64,000 nucleotides of DNA from Symbiodinium natans (GCA_905221605.1 CAJNDS010002582.1:251001-315000); one strand, 5' to 3'. Positions 22,336 through 33,929 are shown, numbered from the stretch's first letter. Translations and numbers: made by a program. The notes: a model not told the origin generated them from the sequence alone.

Positions 22336-23983
22336 GGGGTCTTGGTTTAAGACCCGGAGCAGTAGTTCAGGGTTTAGGGTTTAGGGTTTAGGGTTTAGGG
22401 TTTAGGGTTCATGAAATTTCAGTGAATGTTTTCAATGCATGTTAGTCGCTCCGACGAGAAGTTTGTACTGGCTGAGTGAAGCGCTAGAGGGGATTAATGT
22501 AGTTCCTTTTTACGTTTGTTATTGTAGTAGGCGATTATATATAGCATACTACCTTAAGCACTTAGGGACTGGGTAGGCAACCTTTTAACCGTTTTGGTTA
22601 TATAGAATCCTGCTAAATGTAAAAGGTGAACCTTTTTGGGCTAGGGTATTCAGCCTTTAAGAGCATGTACTACATAGGAGCCTAAGGTCGCAAGCCATGT
22701 TCTTGGCTCATTTGGGGCGAACGTCGGCTTCGAATGACAGGCTTCGGGAGGAAACTTGAGGGTTTTGGCGTTCAGGGTTCACCCAGCCCAGATGGACAAA
22801 AAGGGTTCTTGGGGGGGATTCATTGTCACTTGGTGTTATAGATGCCCTTCCGCAACGGCATACGTCAGGGCTGCCCCCTTCACCCCCCTCCCCCGTCCCT
22901 GTCTGTTTCTCATAGTGCTGTCAGCAATCCGAAACCCTGAGCTCTAAACCAGTATAACCCTGAAGTTGCAAACCCTTAATCCGAATCATACCCTGTCCAT
23001 GCAAAGCCTAGACCCTACAAGCCCGCATAAGCCCCACCTGCACGCCAAAAAAGCCCTCCTTTCCTATGTTTGCCCGAGCGTTCAGGGGTTTAGGGTTTAG
23101 GGTTTAGGGTTTAGTGTTTAGGGTTTAGGGTTAGGGCTAGCCTCAGAAACTTTCAAGCTCCGAGGACTGTTCGGACTCGCAAAGAGTAGGAGCCGACTGG
23201 AGAGCCCGGCACCTTTGAGCCCTACCTCGCATCTTGGCTCCATGTTTCCTTTTGTGGGGTTTGGGGGGTCGGAGTTTGGGGTTTAGGGTTTAGGGTTTAG
23301 GGTTTAGGGTTTAGGGTTTAGGGTTTGTGGCTCAGGGCTAGGGTTTTGGCATCCCCAAACCCTGCACCCCCCCACCCTCCCAAGCGACCGGGGGCCACCG
23401 GCTTTGCGGACCAGGGTCTATGTATCACTTGCCCAGTGGTACCCTTTTCCCTTTTTTTGGTTCAAGGTTCCCGTATAAATTAACCAACCAAAAAAGGAGT
23501 GCCCTAATTCTAATATGGTTACTGGGGTACCAAGATCAGGTTCCGGGCTGCAGATTCGTAAATTGTTCAGTCTACGAAGGCGTCAGGTGTAAAATATTCG
23601 GGGCTGCAAAGGTTAATGGGTCACCCCGAGCAGGTTTTTTCGGACCACAGCTTCAGGGATATCGGGCTGGGCGTGTGACGGTGTCAAGTGTTGCTGGTGG
23701 GCAGGTTGTGAACCTAGGATTTATAGGGGGGGGATCGGGTGAAGCCCACGCGCAGCTCCTTTCGGCCATTCAGGGGACTTCTAGCCTTACCCTAAACCCT
23801 AAACCCTAAACCCTAAACCCTAAACCCTAAACCCTAAACCCTAAACCCTAAACCGAAGCCCAAATACCCTCGAACTCCATGGCTTGCACCCTGCGAACGC
23901 TTGGGGAAACCTGGAGCACGCAACCGAGTCTGACTGGCTCTAAGTAGGGACTGGGGAATCAGGTGCTTCATATCCCCTTGATA

Positions 23984-24123
23984 CTTGGAGGTTCATGGCA
24001 CTCATGAACCAAATGCAACTGTACTTCTAACCCACTTAGAAGCCCCTTAAGTGCCCTAATAGGGTTTTAATTGTGTTGTAAGTACAGTTATTTTTGGGTT
24101 AGTAAGTACCCTGAACCTCCAAG
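23984..24123. mobile_element. Family-B hairpin element
   Basis: The ends cttggaggttcatggcac and taccctgaacctccaag are inverted repeats, and inner arms (actgtact ... agtacagt) pair as well. The centre carries agccccttaagtgccctaatagggtt. About 140 bp. Other copies are at 28874-29022, 36896-37038, 38945-39095, 59175-59306 and 60768-60901. Confidence 0.8.
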
Positions 24124-24999
24124 TAGAGCCTAAGAAGTTATTCTTGTATGATTCCCGACGAAGAACAGAACAAAGCACTCGACGTGTGCCTGACAGAATT
24201 AAGGGACTAAAGGAGGGACCCTGACAAGAGACCTGAGGGGCTACTTTGGGGCTACTCGAGTATCTCGGGACACATAGGGAATCTGTAAGGTTTTCCTTTT
24301 CATATAGATATAGGCGTTACGTACGTAGGGAAGACGATCAAGGGTCCCTTCAAACCTAAACCGTAGTGTCGAAACCCTAAACCCTTCCAGGTTTCCCTAA
24401 ACCCTAAACCCTAAACCCTATGCCCCTAAAATCTCAAGCCCAGGCCCTTCTCGGGGAATGAGCAGGTCCCAAGGGTTTGGGGCTGGCATTTCTGAGTGTG
24501 CTTAGCGGCCTTAAACCCTATGTAATCTCTCAAGCCTCAACCCTAAACCCTACCTCAACCTCGAAGACCCCCAACCCCCCCAATCCCCAAAAAGTCAGAG
24601 TTTTGTTCTGAGATCCTTGTCTTTTTTTCTTTTTGGGGGGGTTGAAGGAATGATGAGTCCCACTCCCCCTCCCCCTTTTCTGGGTTTAGGGTTTAACGGG
24701 TTGAGGGTTTAGGTTTAGGGTCAACTACTCCAAAAATGGGAGTATTGTTCGTGTTTTGTTGGCCTGCTGAATCTGGCGGGTAGGGGGATCAGGTGTATAG
24801 GGTTCAGTGTTCAAAGGTTGTTTTAGACTTTCTCGGGTAGGGGGAAGGGGGGGTCGCCATTCGTCGAATCTATCGATTCTTTACTTTAAGTTGGGGGGTG
24901 GCGATAGATTAAACCCAAAACCCCCGAAACCCTAAACCCTAAACCCTAAACCCCAAACCCTAAACTCTAAACCCTAAACCCTAAACTACTTCTCTGAAG

Positions 25000-25063
25000 C
25001 GCATGTCCCGGACAGCTCCGCGGATCTGGATCGACCTTGGTCTCCGCGAGCGCATGTGTGGCG
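25000..25063 (+). CDS. Exon-like island ending in a telomeric donor
   Basis: After tctctgaag, 21 codons read RMSRTAPRIWIDLGLRERMC and end at G|GTTTAGGG, where the first heptamer of the 25065-25149 tract supplies the GT. Unassigned; the base after AG is C. Confidence 0.3.
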
Positions 25064-25064
25064 G

Positions 25065-25149
25065 TTTAGGGTTTAGGGTTTAGGGTTTAGGGTTTAGGGT
25101 TTAGGGTTTAGGGTTTAGGGTTTAGGGTTTAGGGTTTAGGGTTTAGGGT
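25065..25149. repeat. TTTAGGG tract, about 12 perfect copies
   Basis: A homogeneous array, followed by a GTGG-rich minisatellite at about 25150-25300 (tgtggtggtggtgg) that yields Trp/Cys-rich artefact frames. Confidence 0.95.
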
Positions 25150-25732
25150 GTTGTGGAGTGCACAGTGCGGAGTGTGTTGCACCCTGGTGGTGGGTATGGT
25201 GTTGGTGCGTGGTGGACTGTGTGTGGTGGTGGTGGTGGAGTGCGTGTGGTGGCGCTGGTAGATTGCACTGGCGGTGGTTGGGGTGGTCGTGGTGGCGCTC
25301 GAACCCACAATTAGTGGCATTAATCCAAGCTGCTTTCGTCGTCCGCGGCTGTGCGCTTTCGTCGTCCGTGCTCCTCAAGTTATGTTTTATCTCTATATCA
25401 TTGTACTATTAGTGGTCCTCTGAATCTATGATCGTTCTATGTGATTGTCATTATTACTCTTTTTTTTGTACAGTATATTGGAACCCAGGGTTTGAAAGGT
25501 TGAGTAACAAGCCAGGCTTCAAAGAAGGCCCAGCCAATCCCCTGACCTGGACGTTGGGTTGCAGTTCCGTGTCGGTAAAGCAACCCTCAACCCGAAAAGC
25601 CTGAAAGGCCCTGTCCCGCGTAACCCTAGGACCCCCCCTCCCCCCCCAAGCCTTACCTTCCCGCCCCGAGAGCCCGAATCTCGGCCCCAAACCCCAAACC
25701 TCATGTACGACTGGATCTTGTTCGTCTTGCCG

Positions 25733-25815
25733 GTTTAGGGTTTAGGGTTTAGGGTTTAGGGTTTAGGGTTTAGGGTTTAGAGTTTAGGGTTTAGGGTTTA
25801 GGGTTTAGGGTTTAG
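25733..25815. repeat. TTTAGGG tract, about 11 copies
   Basis: One TTTAGAG variant occurs in the middle. A second, less regular block lies at 25928-25998. Confidence 0.95.
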
Positions 25816-26114
25816 TATATATGAGACATCCCCGGGGCCTCTGTGGAAGGAAGCTCATGGCCAGTGCCGGAGCGGTGAGTTGTTTGCCATCATGCCGCCT
25901 CCCCCTTCAGAGAGCTGCTTGGCCTGAAAGGCTAGGGTTTAGGTTTAGGGTTCGGGGTTTAGGGTTCAGGGTTTAGGGTTTAGGGTTTAGGGTTTAGATG
26001 CAAAAAAAGGGTTTAGGGTTCAGGGCATTGGGGCATTCGGGAAGCAGGTGCCCGATGTAACCCCGTCAGCGTTTGGGCTTCGGATCTCGGGGTGCAGTGG
26101 CTTGATGCTCAAAG

Positions 26115-26133
26115 GGTAGTTACATGGTCCCTC
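26115..26133. mobile_element. Solo end of the 57582-type hairpin element
   Basis: gggtagttacatggtccct matches one terminus of the element at 57582-57733, without an opposite end nearby. It is a truncated remnant. Confidence 0.35.
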
Positions 26134-26495
26134 AATCTTGTCCCTTGCAATGCTTAAATCCCGAAGGACCCGTGGTGACACCCCTGAAGCCCCCCCCAAA
26201 ACAACACCTGAACCAACCCTAAACCCTAAACCCTAATTAAGCCCTAAGCCCTAAAGCCCTAACGCCCTAAACCCCAAACCCTAAACCCTAAAGCCCCTAA
26301 GCCCGAACTCTCTTGCCATCTCGGGTTCCTTGGTGCAGTGCGCGCTTTCTATTCCCCCAAACCTTGGGGGGGGGGGGGGGGGGGGGTTAGGGTTTAGGGT
26401 TTAGGGTATAGGGTATAGGGTTTAGGGTTTAGGGTTTAGGGTTTAGGGTTATGCCTACACAAGCGTTGTTCGATGTTAAGTTTTCTTGTTGCGAG

Positions 26496-26538
26496 GACCT
26501 TGCACAACGGGATCGGAGGAGAACAGAAAAGGCATCTG
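26496..26538 (+). CDS. Exon-like micro-island
   Basis: The segment lies between gttgcgag|G and a GTAATT donor and reads DLAQRDRRRTEKAS. A reverse-strand alternative nearby (GTAAGT donor reading into 26564-26580) shows how easily such signals arise. Confidence 0.2.
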
Positions 26539-27913
26539 GTAATTCCCCCGCGCCCCAACTTACATGATGAAGCCGTGCTTCTGCAGGAGCCTTTAGGGTT
26601 TAGGGCTTCGGGTTTAGGGTTTAGGGTTTAGCAAATTACCAGTAGTGTCCCCTTATACTCCGGATCGCAAGAGTAGAAGTGCGGGCTGGTGTCATGCAAA
26701 AGGCTCCTCAAGCACCGACACTTCAGCCTGAAACAAAGACGAAGCAGGAAGCCGGAACTTCAGAAGCCCCTAAACCCTAAACCCTAAACCCTAAACCCAG
26801 AGGGACCCTAAACCCTAAATCCCCCCTTGATCCTGCAGGGTTGAAGACCGGCTGATTTTTGTAGGACGTGGGTTTCGAGTTTAAATGGTTTATTCCAGGT
26901 GTAGGGTTTAGGGGCTGCAGGCGCCGATCCCAGTCCATGCTTCAAAAAAGAGGGGCTTAGGGGCTTCCAGCCCGTGACAGGCAATAGTATGGCGGTTTTG
27001 TTAGCCAACTCCCCAAGTTACATGAACTCGGGTGCCTCTATTGCAGGGCTTGAGACAACCAAACACCGGTGAGAAATACAGGTTTAGGCCAGGGGTTGTG
27101 GGTCAAGGCTGAAGATCTGAAGCCCTAAACCCTACCTAAACCCCAAGTGCAATCCATTCCCTTTCCGAGGTCACGCTCGGAGCCTTGTCTTCAGTCACTT
27201 ACGTCCCGCTCTTGTTCTCGGGGTTGAAGGTTATTCAACGCTCTCAGTTTGCAGATTCACAAAGGATTCGGATGGGGGTTTGGGGTTTAGGGCTTAGGGC
27301 CTTCGGTTGAAGGGTTTAGGTTCGGGGTGTGTAACAAGGTTCAGGGCTTGGGACACTGGTTTTGAACGCAGGTGGTGACGAACTTTCTACACTGGGCCCG
27401 ATACTGCTGACGGAAGCCTGAGCGAAAGCAACGCCTAGATTCCCAAAATCACAAACTCAAAGCCGGAAGCTCCCAAAACCCTAAACCCTAAACCCCAACC
27501 CTAAATCCTGAACTTCCGCCAAGCCAAGCTCCCTTGAGAAATGGAAGCTCCTGACCATGAACACACACAGGTTTCGGCCGCAGCTGTCAAAAAGAGGCAG
27601 CTCCTCAGCTGCGTTTTGGTCGGCAGGGTTTAGGGCAAAGGTTTGGACCAGCAACGGTTGCAGTCGGCGCAATTTAGCGCCAGAGGGAGCTTTAGGGTTA
27701 AGGGGTGAGGAGTTGGGAGTTTAGGGTGTACGTACAGCCAACCAGCTCAACCAAGCCTCACGAGGCCGTAAGCCCATCCCTAAACCCTAAACCCTAACCC
27801 CTAAACGCTAAACCATATATGAGCAGTGTTGGACAAAGTCGAGAAGGCGCTCCCCAAAGCTTGATCGTATTGGGGGCGCGGGTAACTTCACTTCACCCGA
27901 AGTTGAACGGAGT

Positions 27914-27976
27914 GGGTTTAGGGTTTAGGGTCTAGGGTCTAGGGTCTAGGGTCTAGGGTCTAGGGTCTAGGGTTTG
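27914..27976. repeat. GGGTCTA variant-heptamer array
   Basis: Six consecutive GGGTCTA units lie inside a TTTAGGG tract. The same C-for-T substitution is shared by all units, so a single variant heptamer was amplified locally. Confidence 0.9.
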
Positions 27977-28873
27977 GTATGCGATCGTGGCGTCGTTGGG
28001 GTCAGGCTTGGACTGGAGGATTGACCTTTTCTAAGTTTTTTTGGGCTCTTAAGGCAGAAGCGTATGGCAGAGAGACTCATTCAGGACTGCGCACACAATT
28101 GGGTCAATAGTCTCTTGTGCGTGCACTCTGTGCTCTTGATCTTTCAAAAGCATCAAGCCACACACACATATACATGCACACATAATTGCAGGGTTTAGGG
28201 ATTAGGGTTTAGGGTTTAAAGCGTCAAGCCACACACCCACAGAGCCCGAGATCAGGTAATCTGCTCGTGCCCGATGCTACTGGCAGCGCCTTGCCTTCTT
28301 GTCCTGGCCTGTACAGCTTAAGGTTTAGGGTTTAGGGTTTAGGGTTTGGGGTTAACTGTCCGGGTGTATAGAAAGGATATATACTTTGCTTGCGGAAGAG
28401 CTGGGTATCGTGGCTCAGGCGGTGTGTCAATTCAGTTGCGGAAGGAAATCTGAACATCACACAAGAGAACAGGGGCTTAGGGCTTAGGGTTTAGGGTTTA
28501 GGGTTTAGGGTTTAGGGCTCCGCCGACCTAGTTTGTGTGCTGCTATTCGCTATCAAGGGCCCTTACTCGCGAATGCCAGTTAGGTGTACGCCTGGGACCA
28601 TACCAGGGGAAATATTTCGGAGGACCATGATCAGCAGACCTATCTAAGTTCAAAGGCACAAAGAAGAGCTACGCGAGCCCGAGGCGATGACCCCAAAAAC
28701 ACGCAGGGTTATGTTTGCCGATTTAGGGTTTAAAAGGGTTTATAAGTGCCATGAACCTCCAAGTATAGTACATACTTGGCCCCTAAAAGAGGTTGCCCAA
28801 GTATATACTATATAGTTACAAGGACCCCTAGGGTTTTACATCAGGCTTGCGTGTCGGATGCTTTCCAAGCCGT

Positions 28874-29022
28874 CTAACTGTACTTATAACCCACATACAA
28901 GCCCCTTAAGTGCCCCAATAGGGTTAGAATTGGGTTATACGTACAGGTATTATTGGGTTAATAAGTACCCTAAACCCTAAAACCCCTTACCATTGGGTTA
29001 ATAAGTACCCTGAACCTCCAAG
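28874..29022. mobile_element. Family-B hairpin element, interrupted by telomeric repeats
   Basis: The internal and right parts match family B. The right arm attgggttaataagtaccct occurs twice (28952-28971 and 28992-29011) with aaaccctaaaaccccttacc between the copies. An isolated family-B right end also lies at about 28746-28768. Confidence 0.75.
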
Positions 29023-29095
29023 TATACGTTAGGGAAATTGATGCTTCCTCAGGTGTGGCAGTCTCTGTCGCCACTCGGCTCGGCCGTTGATGTGT

Positions 29096-29176
29096 AGGGT
29101 TTAGGGTTTAGGGTTTAGGGTTTAGGGTTTAGGGTTTAGGGTTTAGGGTTTAGGGTTTAGGGTTTAGGGTTTAGGG
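29096..29176. repeat. TTTAGGG tract, about 11 copies
   Basis: A homogeneous interstitial array. Confidence 0.95.
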
Positions 29177-29195
29177 CTAGCCACGGTCTCCTTAG

Positions 29196-29239
29196 CCACC
29201 CAACATGTTTAACCGTACTACTCGAACTGCGGCTCAAAG
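29196..29239 (+). CDS. Exon-like island with consensus donor
   Basis: After ggtctccttag an open segment reads PPNMFNRTTRTAAQ and ends at AAAG|GTGAGT. The donor is a textbook match. The base after AG is C. Confidence 0.3.
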
Positions 29240-29290
29240 GTGAGTATCTAGATCCTAAAGACCCTAACACCTAAACCCTAAACCCTCAAG

Positions 29291-29387
29291 ACCATGAAGG
29301 AATCCGAGGGGTTGCTCGATGGCAGCCTTGCAGGGATATTCGGAGTGGTCTTGAGGATCAAATGCAAGATTACCACAGATTGCATCC
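29291..29387 (+). CDS. Exon-like open segment
   Basis: It reads TMKESEGLLDGSLAGIFGVV and continues open for over 30 codons before merging with a family-D hairpin at about 29430. It is protein-like in composition; no family is recognised and the donor is unclear. Confidence 0.25.
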
Positions 29388-29428
29388 CGCACCCCCTGGT
29401 TCTTTCCAGGGATCCCGCACCCCCTGGT

Positions 29429-29582
29429 TCTTACTAGGGAATGAGGGCATCAGGTACCTTATAGCCCCTTTATATATACATATAGGTACATATTCACAGT
29501 TTATTGTCTTATTCTCTTTTATTTATGTGCCACTTAAGGGATTATACAGGGCACCTTATTCCCTCATTCCCCACTAAGAACC
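29429..29582. mobile_element. Family-D hairpin element
   Basis: The ends contain agggaatgagggcatcaggtacc and gcaccttattccctcattccc as inverted repeats around an AT-rich centre. Copies or fragments are at 33028-33140, 40689-40770 and 60509-60556. Confidence 0.65.
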
Positions 29583-30073
29583 GCTAAGTCCAGCCCCAAT
29601 GGCAACAAGCCGCACTTAGTTAGACTTAGACTCAAGGCCCTCCTTTTTCTGACGCACCCACGAGCCTTGTCATTGAGATTGCAGTAGTATAGGGTATATG
29701 ACCCCAGTGTCAGGGTTCACTTGGTCCCCAAGGAAGAAGGCTTGAAGACTCTGAAAATCTCATCCCCTCCGAAACACTGGAGGACTCCCACACGGTGTCC
29801 AAGTCACTTCGGGAACGGAGGCTGCAAGCACAGCAGCTCGCCTTCGACTGGTGGCCGCTTGTTGGGGGTTGAGGGCTTAGGATTGGGCGCCTTTGTTGCT
29901 CCTTTTCTTTTTTTGTTGGGGGGGGGGGGGGGGAATGTACCTTCCCTGTGGGCTCGAATCTTCTCCCTATGAAGACACACCAAGATCGGGACCTTTCTAG
30001 AGCCTCGTAGGTGCCATCTGTGACTACATGTTTGTGGCGGGGATCTAGCTGGTGGAAGGGGACGGGGATTCAC

Positions 30074-30317
30074 CAGCTGATCCAAGCCCCAAGCCCCAAA
30101 GCCCCTAAAACCCCAAAGCCAAACCCCAAAACCCCAAAGCCCCAATCCCCAAAGCCCCACAACCCCAAAGCCCCAAAGCCCCCAAAGCCCCAAAGCCCCA
30201 AAAGCCCCAAAAACCCCAAACCCCAAAGCCCCAAAAACCCCAAAGCCCCAAAGCCCCAAAAACCCCAAAGCCCCAAAGCCCCAAAGCCCCAAAGCCCCAA
30301 AGCCCCAATCCCCAAAG
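30074..30317. repeat. CCCCAAAGC minisatellite
   Basis: About 25 units of CCCCAAAGC / CCCCAAAAA lead into a TTTAGGG tract (30318-30380). Both-strand frames through it give KPQSPK or GLWGFGAL repeats and are artefacts, not proteins. Confidence 0.9.
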
Positions 30318-31120
30318 CTAGGGTTTAGGGTTTAGGGTTTAGGGTTTAGGGTTCAGGGTTTAGGGTTTAGGGTTTAGGGTTCCTTCCTCAGGGCCTGGGT
30401 CAGCAGCTCACAGGTGCCTGGGATACCAAGCTGGGGGTAGGGCTGTTTGAACCTCTGGGGGTTGGGGTTTAGGGTTGAGGGTTTAGGGTCTAGGGTCGAG
30501 GGTTTAGGGTTAGGGTTTAGGGTTCTAGGGTTCTAGGGTTCTAGGGTTTAGGGATTAGGGTTTAGGAAGTTTAGGAGGTTTACCACCAATGTGCTCACAA
30601 CGCCGCCCCCGAATATGATTCTGGGAAGGCCGGTGGGTATCGTTTGCCTTGCAATCTAGAAAACTCAGCATGCGACTAAAAAAATGCCGAGCTCTCTCAC
30701 CCTCCCTGGCAGATGCTGTAGAAAGAGCCTCCGAAACCCCGAGGCCGAAATTCACTAAACTCCTACATCAACTCCGACACATCAAGTCATGGGTGCCCCT
30801 ACTACCCCCCTCTGGGATAGTTCAGCCTAGTTGAGGTTGTTTAAGGAGGGAACCTGGGGGGGGAGGGAGGGTAGTATTTAGGGGGGGTAGTAGGGAAACC
30901 CATGATCAAGCCACTAAACCTAATTACAAGCTCCAAAGCTTAAACCCTCAAAGCCCCTTGCCGAAAACAAGCTGGACCCCTACGAGCCCTAAACCTTAAA
31001 CCCGAAACTGCCAGTTGCTGAAGAACGCCCCCTCCCCTCTCCCCCCCCCCCCCCAAGAAAACAAACATCAAAGAAAAACAAAATAAAACAATAGATAAAT
31101 GATAACAAGTAAACAAACAA

Positions 31121-31156
<36 letters not shown>

Positions 31157-31339
31157 GGATGGTCTCGGGCTCCCGGGCCCAAACCTCTCCCCTAAACCTG
31201 AAGCCAACCTGAAACCTCGCACCCTTAACCTAAGCCGTAAACCTTCAAACCCAAACGCCAACCCCCCATTCACAGCACAGGCAGGGTAGGGCTAAACCTT
31301 AAACCCGAAACTTATGTACACCCTAACCTTAAACCTTAA

Positions 31340-31660
31340 ACCCCCAAACCACACCCACGGGGGGGGGGGGGGCGCAGGGGTAGCACGGGCGGCCGGTCTC
31401 TTAAGCCCTCAACCCCAAATCCTAACCCCAACCCCCCAATCACACCACGGGCCTAAACCTTAGACCCTAAACCCCAAACCCTAAACCCTAAACCTTAAAC
31501 ACTAACCCCTAACCCCGCAACCACACCCCTAAACCCCAGCCCCCCAACCACACCCACACCACAGAGAGGGGGCGTGGGGGTGGGATCCAAGGGAGGGGGG
31601 GGGCGGGGGGATACCATGGGGGGGGGGGGGGGGGGGGGGGTGGAAGCCCGAGACCAGATA
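31340..31660. repeat. Degenerate CCCTAAA and poly-G rich block
   Basis: Variants CCTTAAA, CCCCAAA and CACACC are mixed with long G runs (31361-31372, 31588-31640). Non-coding. Confidence 0.8.
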
Positions 31661-31751
31661 TGCCGATATTCTTCCTTACAAGGCCAATAAAGGGTTGTTT
31701 ATCTTGTTTTTTTTGGGGGGGTGGGTTCTTATACAAGCAAATCGGGGCTAT

Positions 31752-31809
31752 AGCACCCCCTATTTGAATCCCCATTACGGACTGCTAGTATCAGTGGGGG
31801 CACCCCAAC
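31752..31809. mobile_element. Family-A hairpin, right half only
   Basis: aatccccattacggactgctagtatcag is followed by gggggcaccccaacc and matches the right arm of family A. The left arm is missing, replaced by the family-E like sequence. Confidence 0.5.
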
Positions 31810-31819
31810 CAGAGGGGGT

Positions 31820-31940
31820 AACCCTAAACCCTGAACCCTGAACCCTAAACCCTAAACCCTAAACCCTAAACCCTAAACCCTAAACCCTAAACCCCAAACC
31901 CTAAACCCTAAACCCTAAACCCTAAACCCTAAACCCTAAC
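31820..31940. repeat. CCCTAAA tract, about 17 copies
   Basis: A long array with occasional CCCTGAA and CCCCAAA variants at its left side. Confidence 0.95.
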
Positions 31941-31948
31941 CATGGCAG

Positions 31949-32025
31949 GCCTCATCCGCTGAAGAACAGCAGCACGGCGAGCTCACGCTCGAGCCTCATG
32001 AGGCCCCCGCACCACTGAGCTTGGG
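31949..32025 (+). CDS. Exon-like island, unassigned
   Basis: Immediately after the telomeric tract, accatggcag|G opens a 25-codon segment including EEQQHGELTLEPHEAPAPLS, ending at GG|GTTGTT. The acidic, proline-rich composition would suit a cytosolic N-terminal segment. It could belong to the channel gene downstream, but this is not shown. Confidence 0.35.
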
Positions 32026-32364
32026 GTTGTTTAAGGTTGTTTAGGAACCCTAAACCTTTTGGGTTTAGGGTTTAGGATTTAGGGTTTAGGGTTTAGGGTT
32101 TAGGGTTATGAACCCTGCAAGCCCAAAACGTGCCAACAAAAAGTGGCTGTTGGGGCTTCCGGGGAGCTGAGGAGCTTTTTGCGTATGGGGCCTTTGTTTT
32201 TTGCACAGCTTTCGGGGCCCTCACTTACTTGAGCTTTGTTTCGCTACATCTCGGTCGTAATAAAGCCGTACAGCCTAAACCCAAAAACCTACAGCCTAAA
32301 ATTCTCAACCGGCATATAGGGTTTAGGGTTTGGGGTTTAGGGTTTAGGGTTTAGGCTTTCGCAG

Positions 32365-32433
32365 CAAGCACCAATCTCTTACGCCCAAGCAGCACACGCA
32401 ACGCACAATCCCTATATGACCCTTCCTCCATAG
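32365..32433 (+). CDS. Exon-like island with stop
   Basis: After ggctttcgcag, 22 codons read through APISYAQAAHATHNPYMTL to a TAG formed at the edge of the next TTTAGGG repeat. It may be a terminal exon or chance. Confidence 0.2.
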   Translation, partial: QAPISYAQAAHATHNPYMTLPP

Positions 32434-33318
32434 GGTTTAGGGTCCAGTCTGTTTGATGTAGGGTTTTGGGGACACCCCTCCTCCCGCCTTCCCCCCAGAA
32501 AGCACCAGTAACTAGGACCCGGAATAGGCCCTTATTCCCTTTTTCGGGTTGGGGTTCCCTTAGAACCCCCTTAGAACCAAAAGGATACCCTTTATACTCC
32601 TAGGTTACTCCTTGGCTTCGTGTCTTCCAGTGGCCGGTCGAATCCTTGCCCGAAGAAAGTCTGAACCCGCGGCTGATTGGGGAGTTAGGGTTTAGGATTT
32701 AGGGTTTAGGGTTTAGGGTCCAAGGTCTAGGGTTTAGGGTTTAGGGTTTAACTACGGTTTAGGGTATAGGGTTTCGGGGACCTCGTTGACCAAGGGTTGT
32801 CGAGAAGCCTTCGTTGTACCAGACGTCAACTGCAGCACACAGAAACCTCAAACCTCTCGTGCCATGATTGTCGCAGTTCGTGAAAGGCGTGGAAAGTTGA
32901 CCTTCGAAAGGACTACCATTTCTCCGAGAAGAGGCGAGGGGGGCCCAGAAAACCTTGCCTTAATTGATAGCGCAGAAAAGCACAAGCGTACAAATTGGCA
33001 ACAGGAGAAGCCTTTCTTCTTTCTGCTGGTTAGTAGGGAATGAGGGAATGAGGTACCCTATATCCCCCTATACATATATATGTACATTTTACCCTTTAAG
33101 GGATTTTATAGGGTACCTCAGTCTCCCAACCAACCGTAAGTCTTGTTGCCAGAGCTTGGTCACAGCTGGCTGACTAGGCGAAGCCGTATATGTTGCAGAG
33201 GCGCGAAGATGGCCGGTCGATGCCTTAACGTGGGTTTAGGGTTTAGGGTTTAGAGTTTGGGGTTCAAGACAGGGCGAGGTGGGGCACTGACTGGGTTTAG
33301 GGTTTCGGGTTCGGCCAG

Positions 33319-33384
33319 GCTCTGGATATCTGAGCCCAAAGACCCACCCGAAGATATATTGGACACACCTGAACTTCAATCCTG
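33319..33384 (+). CDS. Exon-like island, possible N-terminal channel exon
   Basis: An AG|G acceptor (tcggccag) starts a 66-base open segment with LWISEPKDPPEDILDTPELQ, ended by a GTCCCT donor. It is strongly protein-like. It lies 1.8 kb upstream of the first recognised channel exon on the same strand, but phase continuity with that exon is not established. Confidence 0.35.
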
Positions 33385-33435
33385 GTCCCTAAACCCCAAA
33401 TCCTAAATCCTAAACCCTAAACCCGCTGCTTGCAG

Positions 33436-33534
33436 GAGACAGTCCATGACGATGATGGCGACGATGAAGACGTCAACATTGCAACTCGCTTGGCTTCAAA
33501 GAGCTGTTTTGCGATTGAACCCAGAGGAGCTACA
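33436..33534 (+). CDS. Exon-like island, frame ambiguous
   Basis: The segment lies between cttgcag|G and a GTAGGG donor. Two frames are open over 99 bases: an acidic one (TVHDDDGDDEDVNIATRLAS) and one with TSTLQLAWLQRAVLRLNPEE. Both cannot be right. The signal is good, the reading undecided. Confidence 0.3.
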
Positions 33535-33621
33535 GTAGGGTTTAGGGTTTAGGGTTTAGAGTGCAGGGTTTAGGATTTAGGGTTTCGGGTTTCGGGTTTA
33601 GGGCCCATTTGCATACTGAAG

Positions 33622-33765
33622 CCCAGCTGTATTGCTCTTATTCCTGGCTATGAAGAGAAATGCCCACCCGCCAGAATCCCTGGCATAGTCAAGTACTTTC
33701 GGCTCCTGTACTGGATGGCACGCCCTGCAGGGCTGACGAGGTTCCATGTCTTCAACCCTGTGGGC
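33622..33765 (+). CDS. Exon-like open segment
   Basis: 48 codons without a stop, including CPPARIPGIVKYFRLLYWMA, lie between a TTTAGGG-containing block and the CCCTAAA tract at 33768-33809. The acceptor actgaag is followed by C. Unassigned. Confidence 0.25.
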
Positions 33766-33847
33766 CCTAAACCCTAAACCCTAAACCCTAAACCCTAAAC
33801 CCTAAACCCGGCGGGGTAGGGGGCGTGAGGGGGGGGGGGGCCACCAG

Positions 33848-33929
33848 GGCCAACAATGAGAAAGTGAACAGCGTCACCGTGGACTCCGCGGTGAAGAACC
33901 AGAATACGAGGATGTCCTGCAGGCCGGCG
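33848..33929 (+). CDS. Exon-like island, possible N-terminal channel exon
   Basis: After gccaccag|G, 27 codons include NNEKVNSVTVDSAVKNQNTR, ending before GTGGGA. An alternative GA donor at GTGAA|GAACCA would end in a phase that fits the exon at 35161. Placement in the channel gene is inference. Confidence 0.35.

Noticed and set aside
29804-30328. Gly/Leu/Phe/Trp-rich or Lys/Pro-rich repeat proteins
   Set aside because: They are translations of the CCCCAAAGC minisatellite; many frames elsewhere likewise end in GFRV or NPKP simply because TTTAGGG and CCCTAAA encode these.
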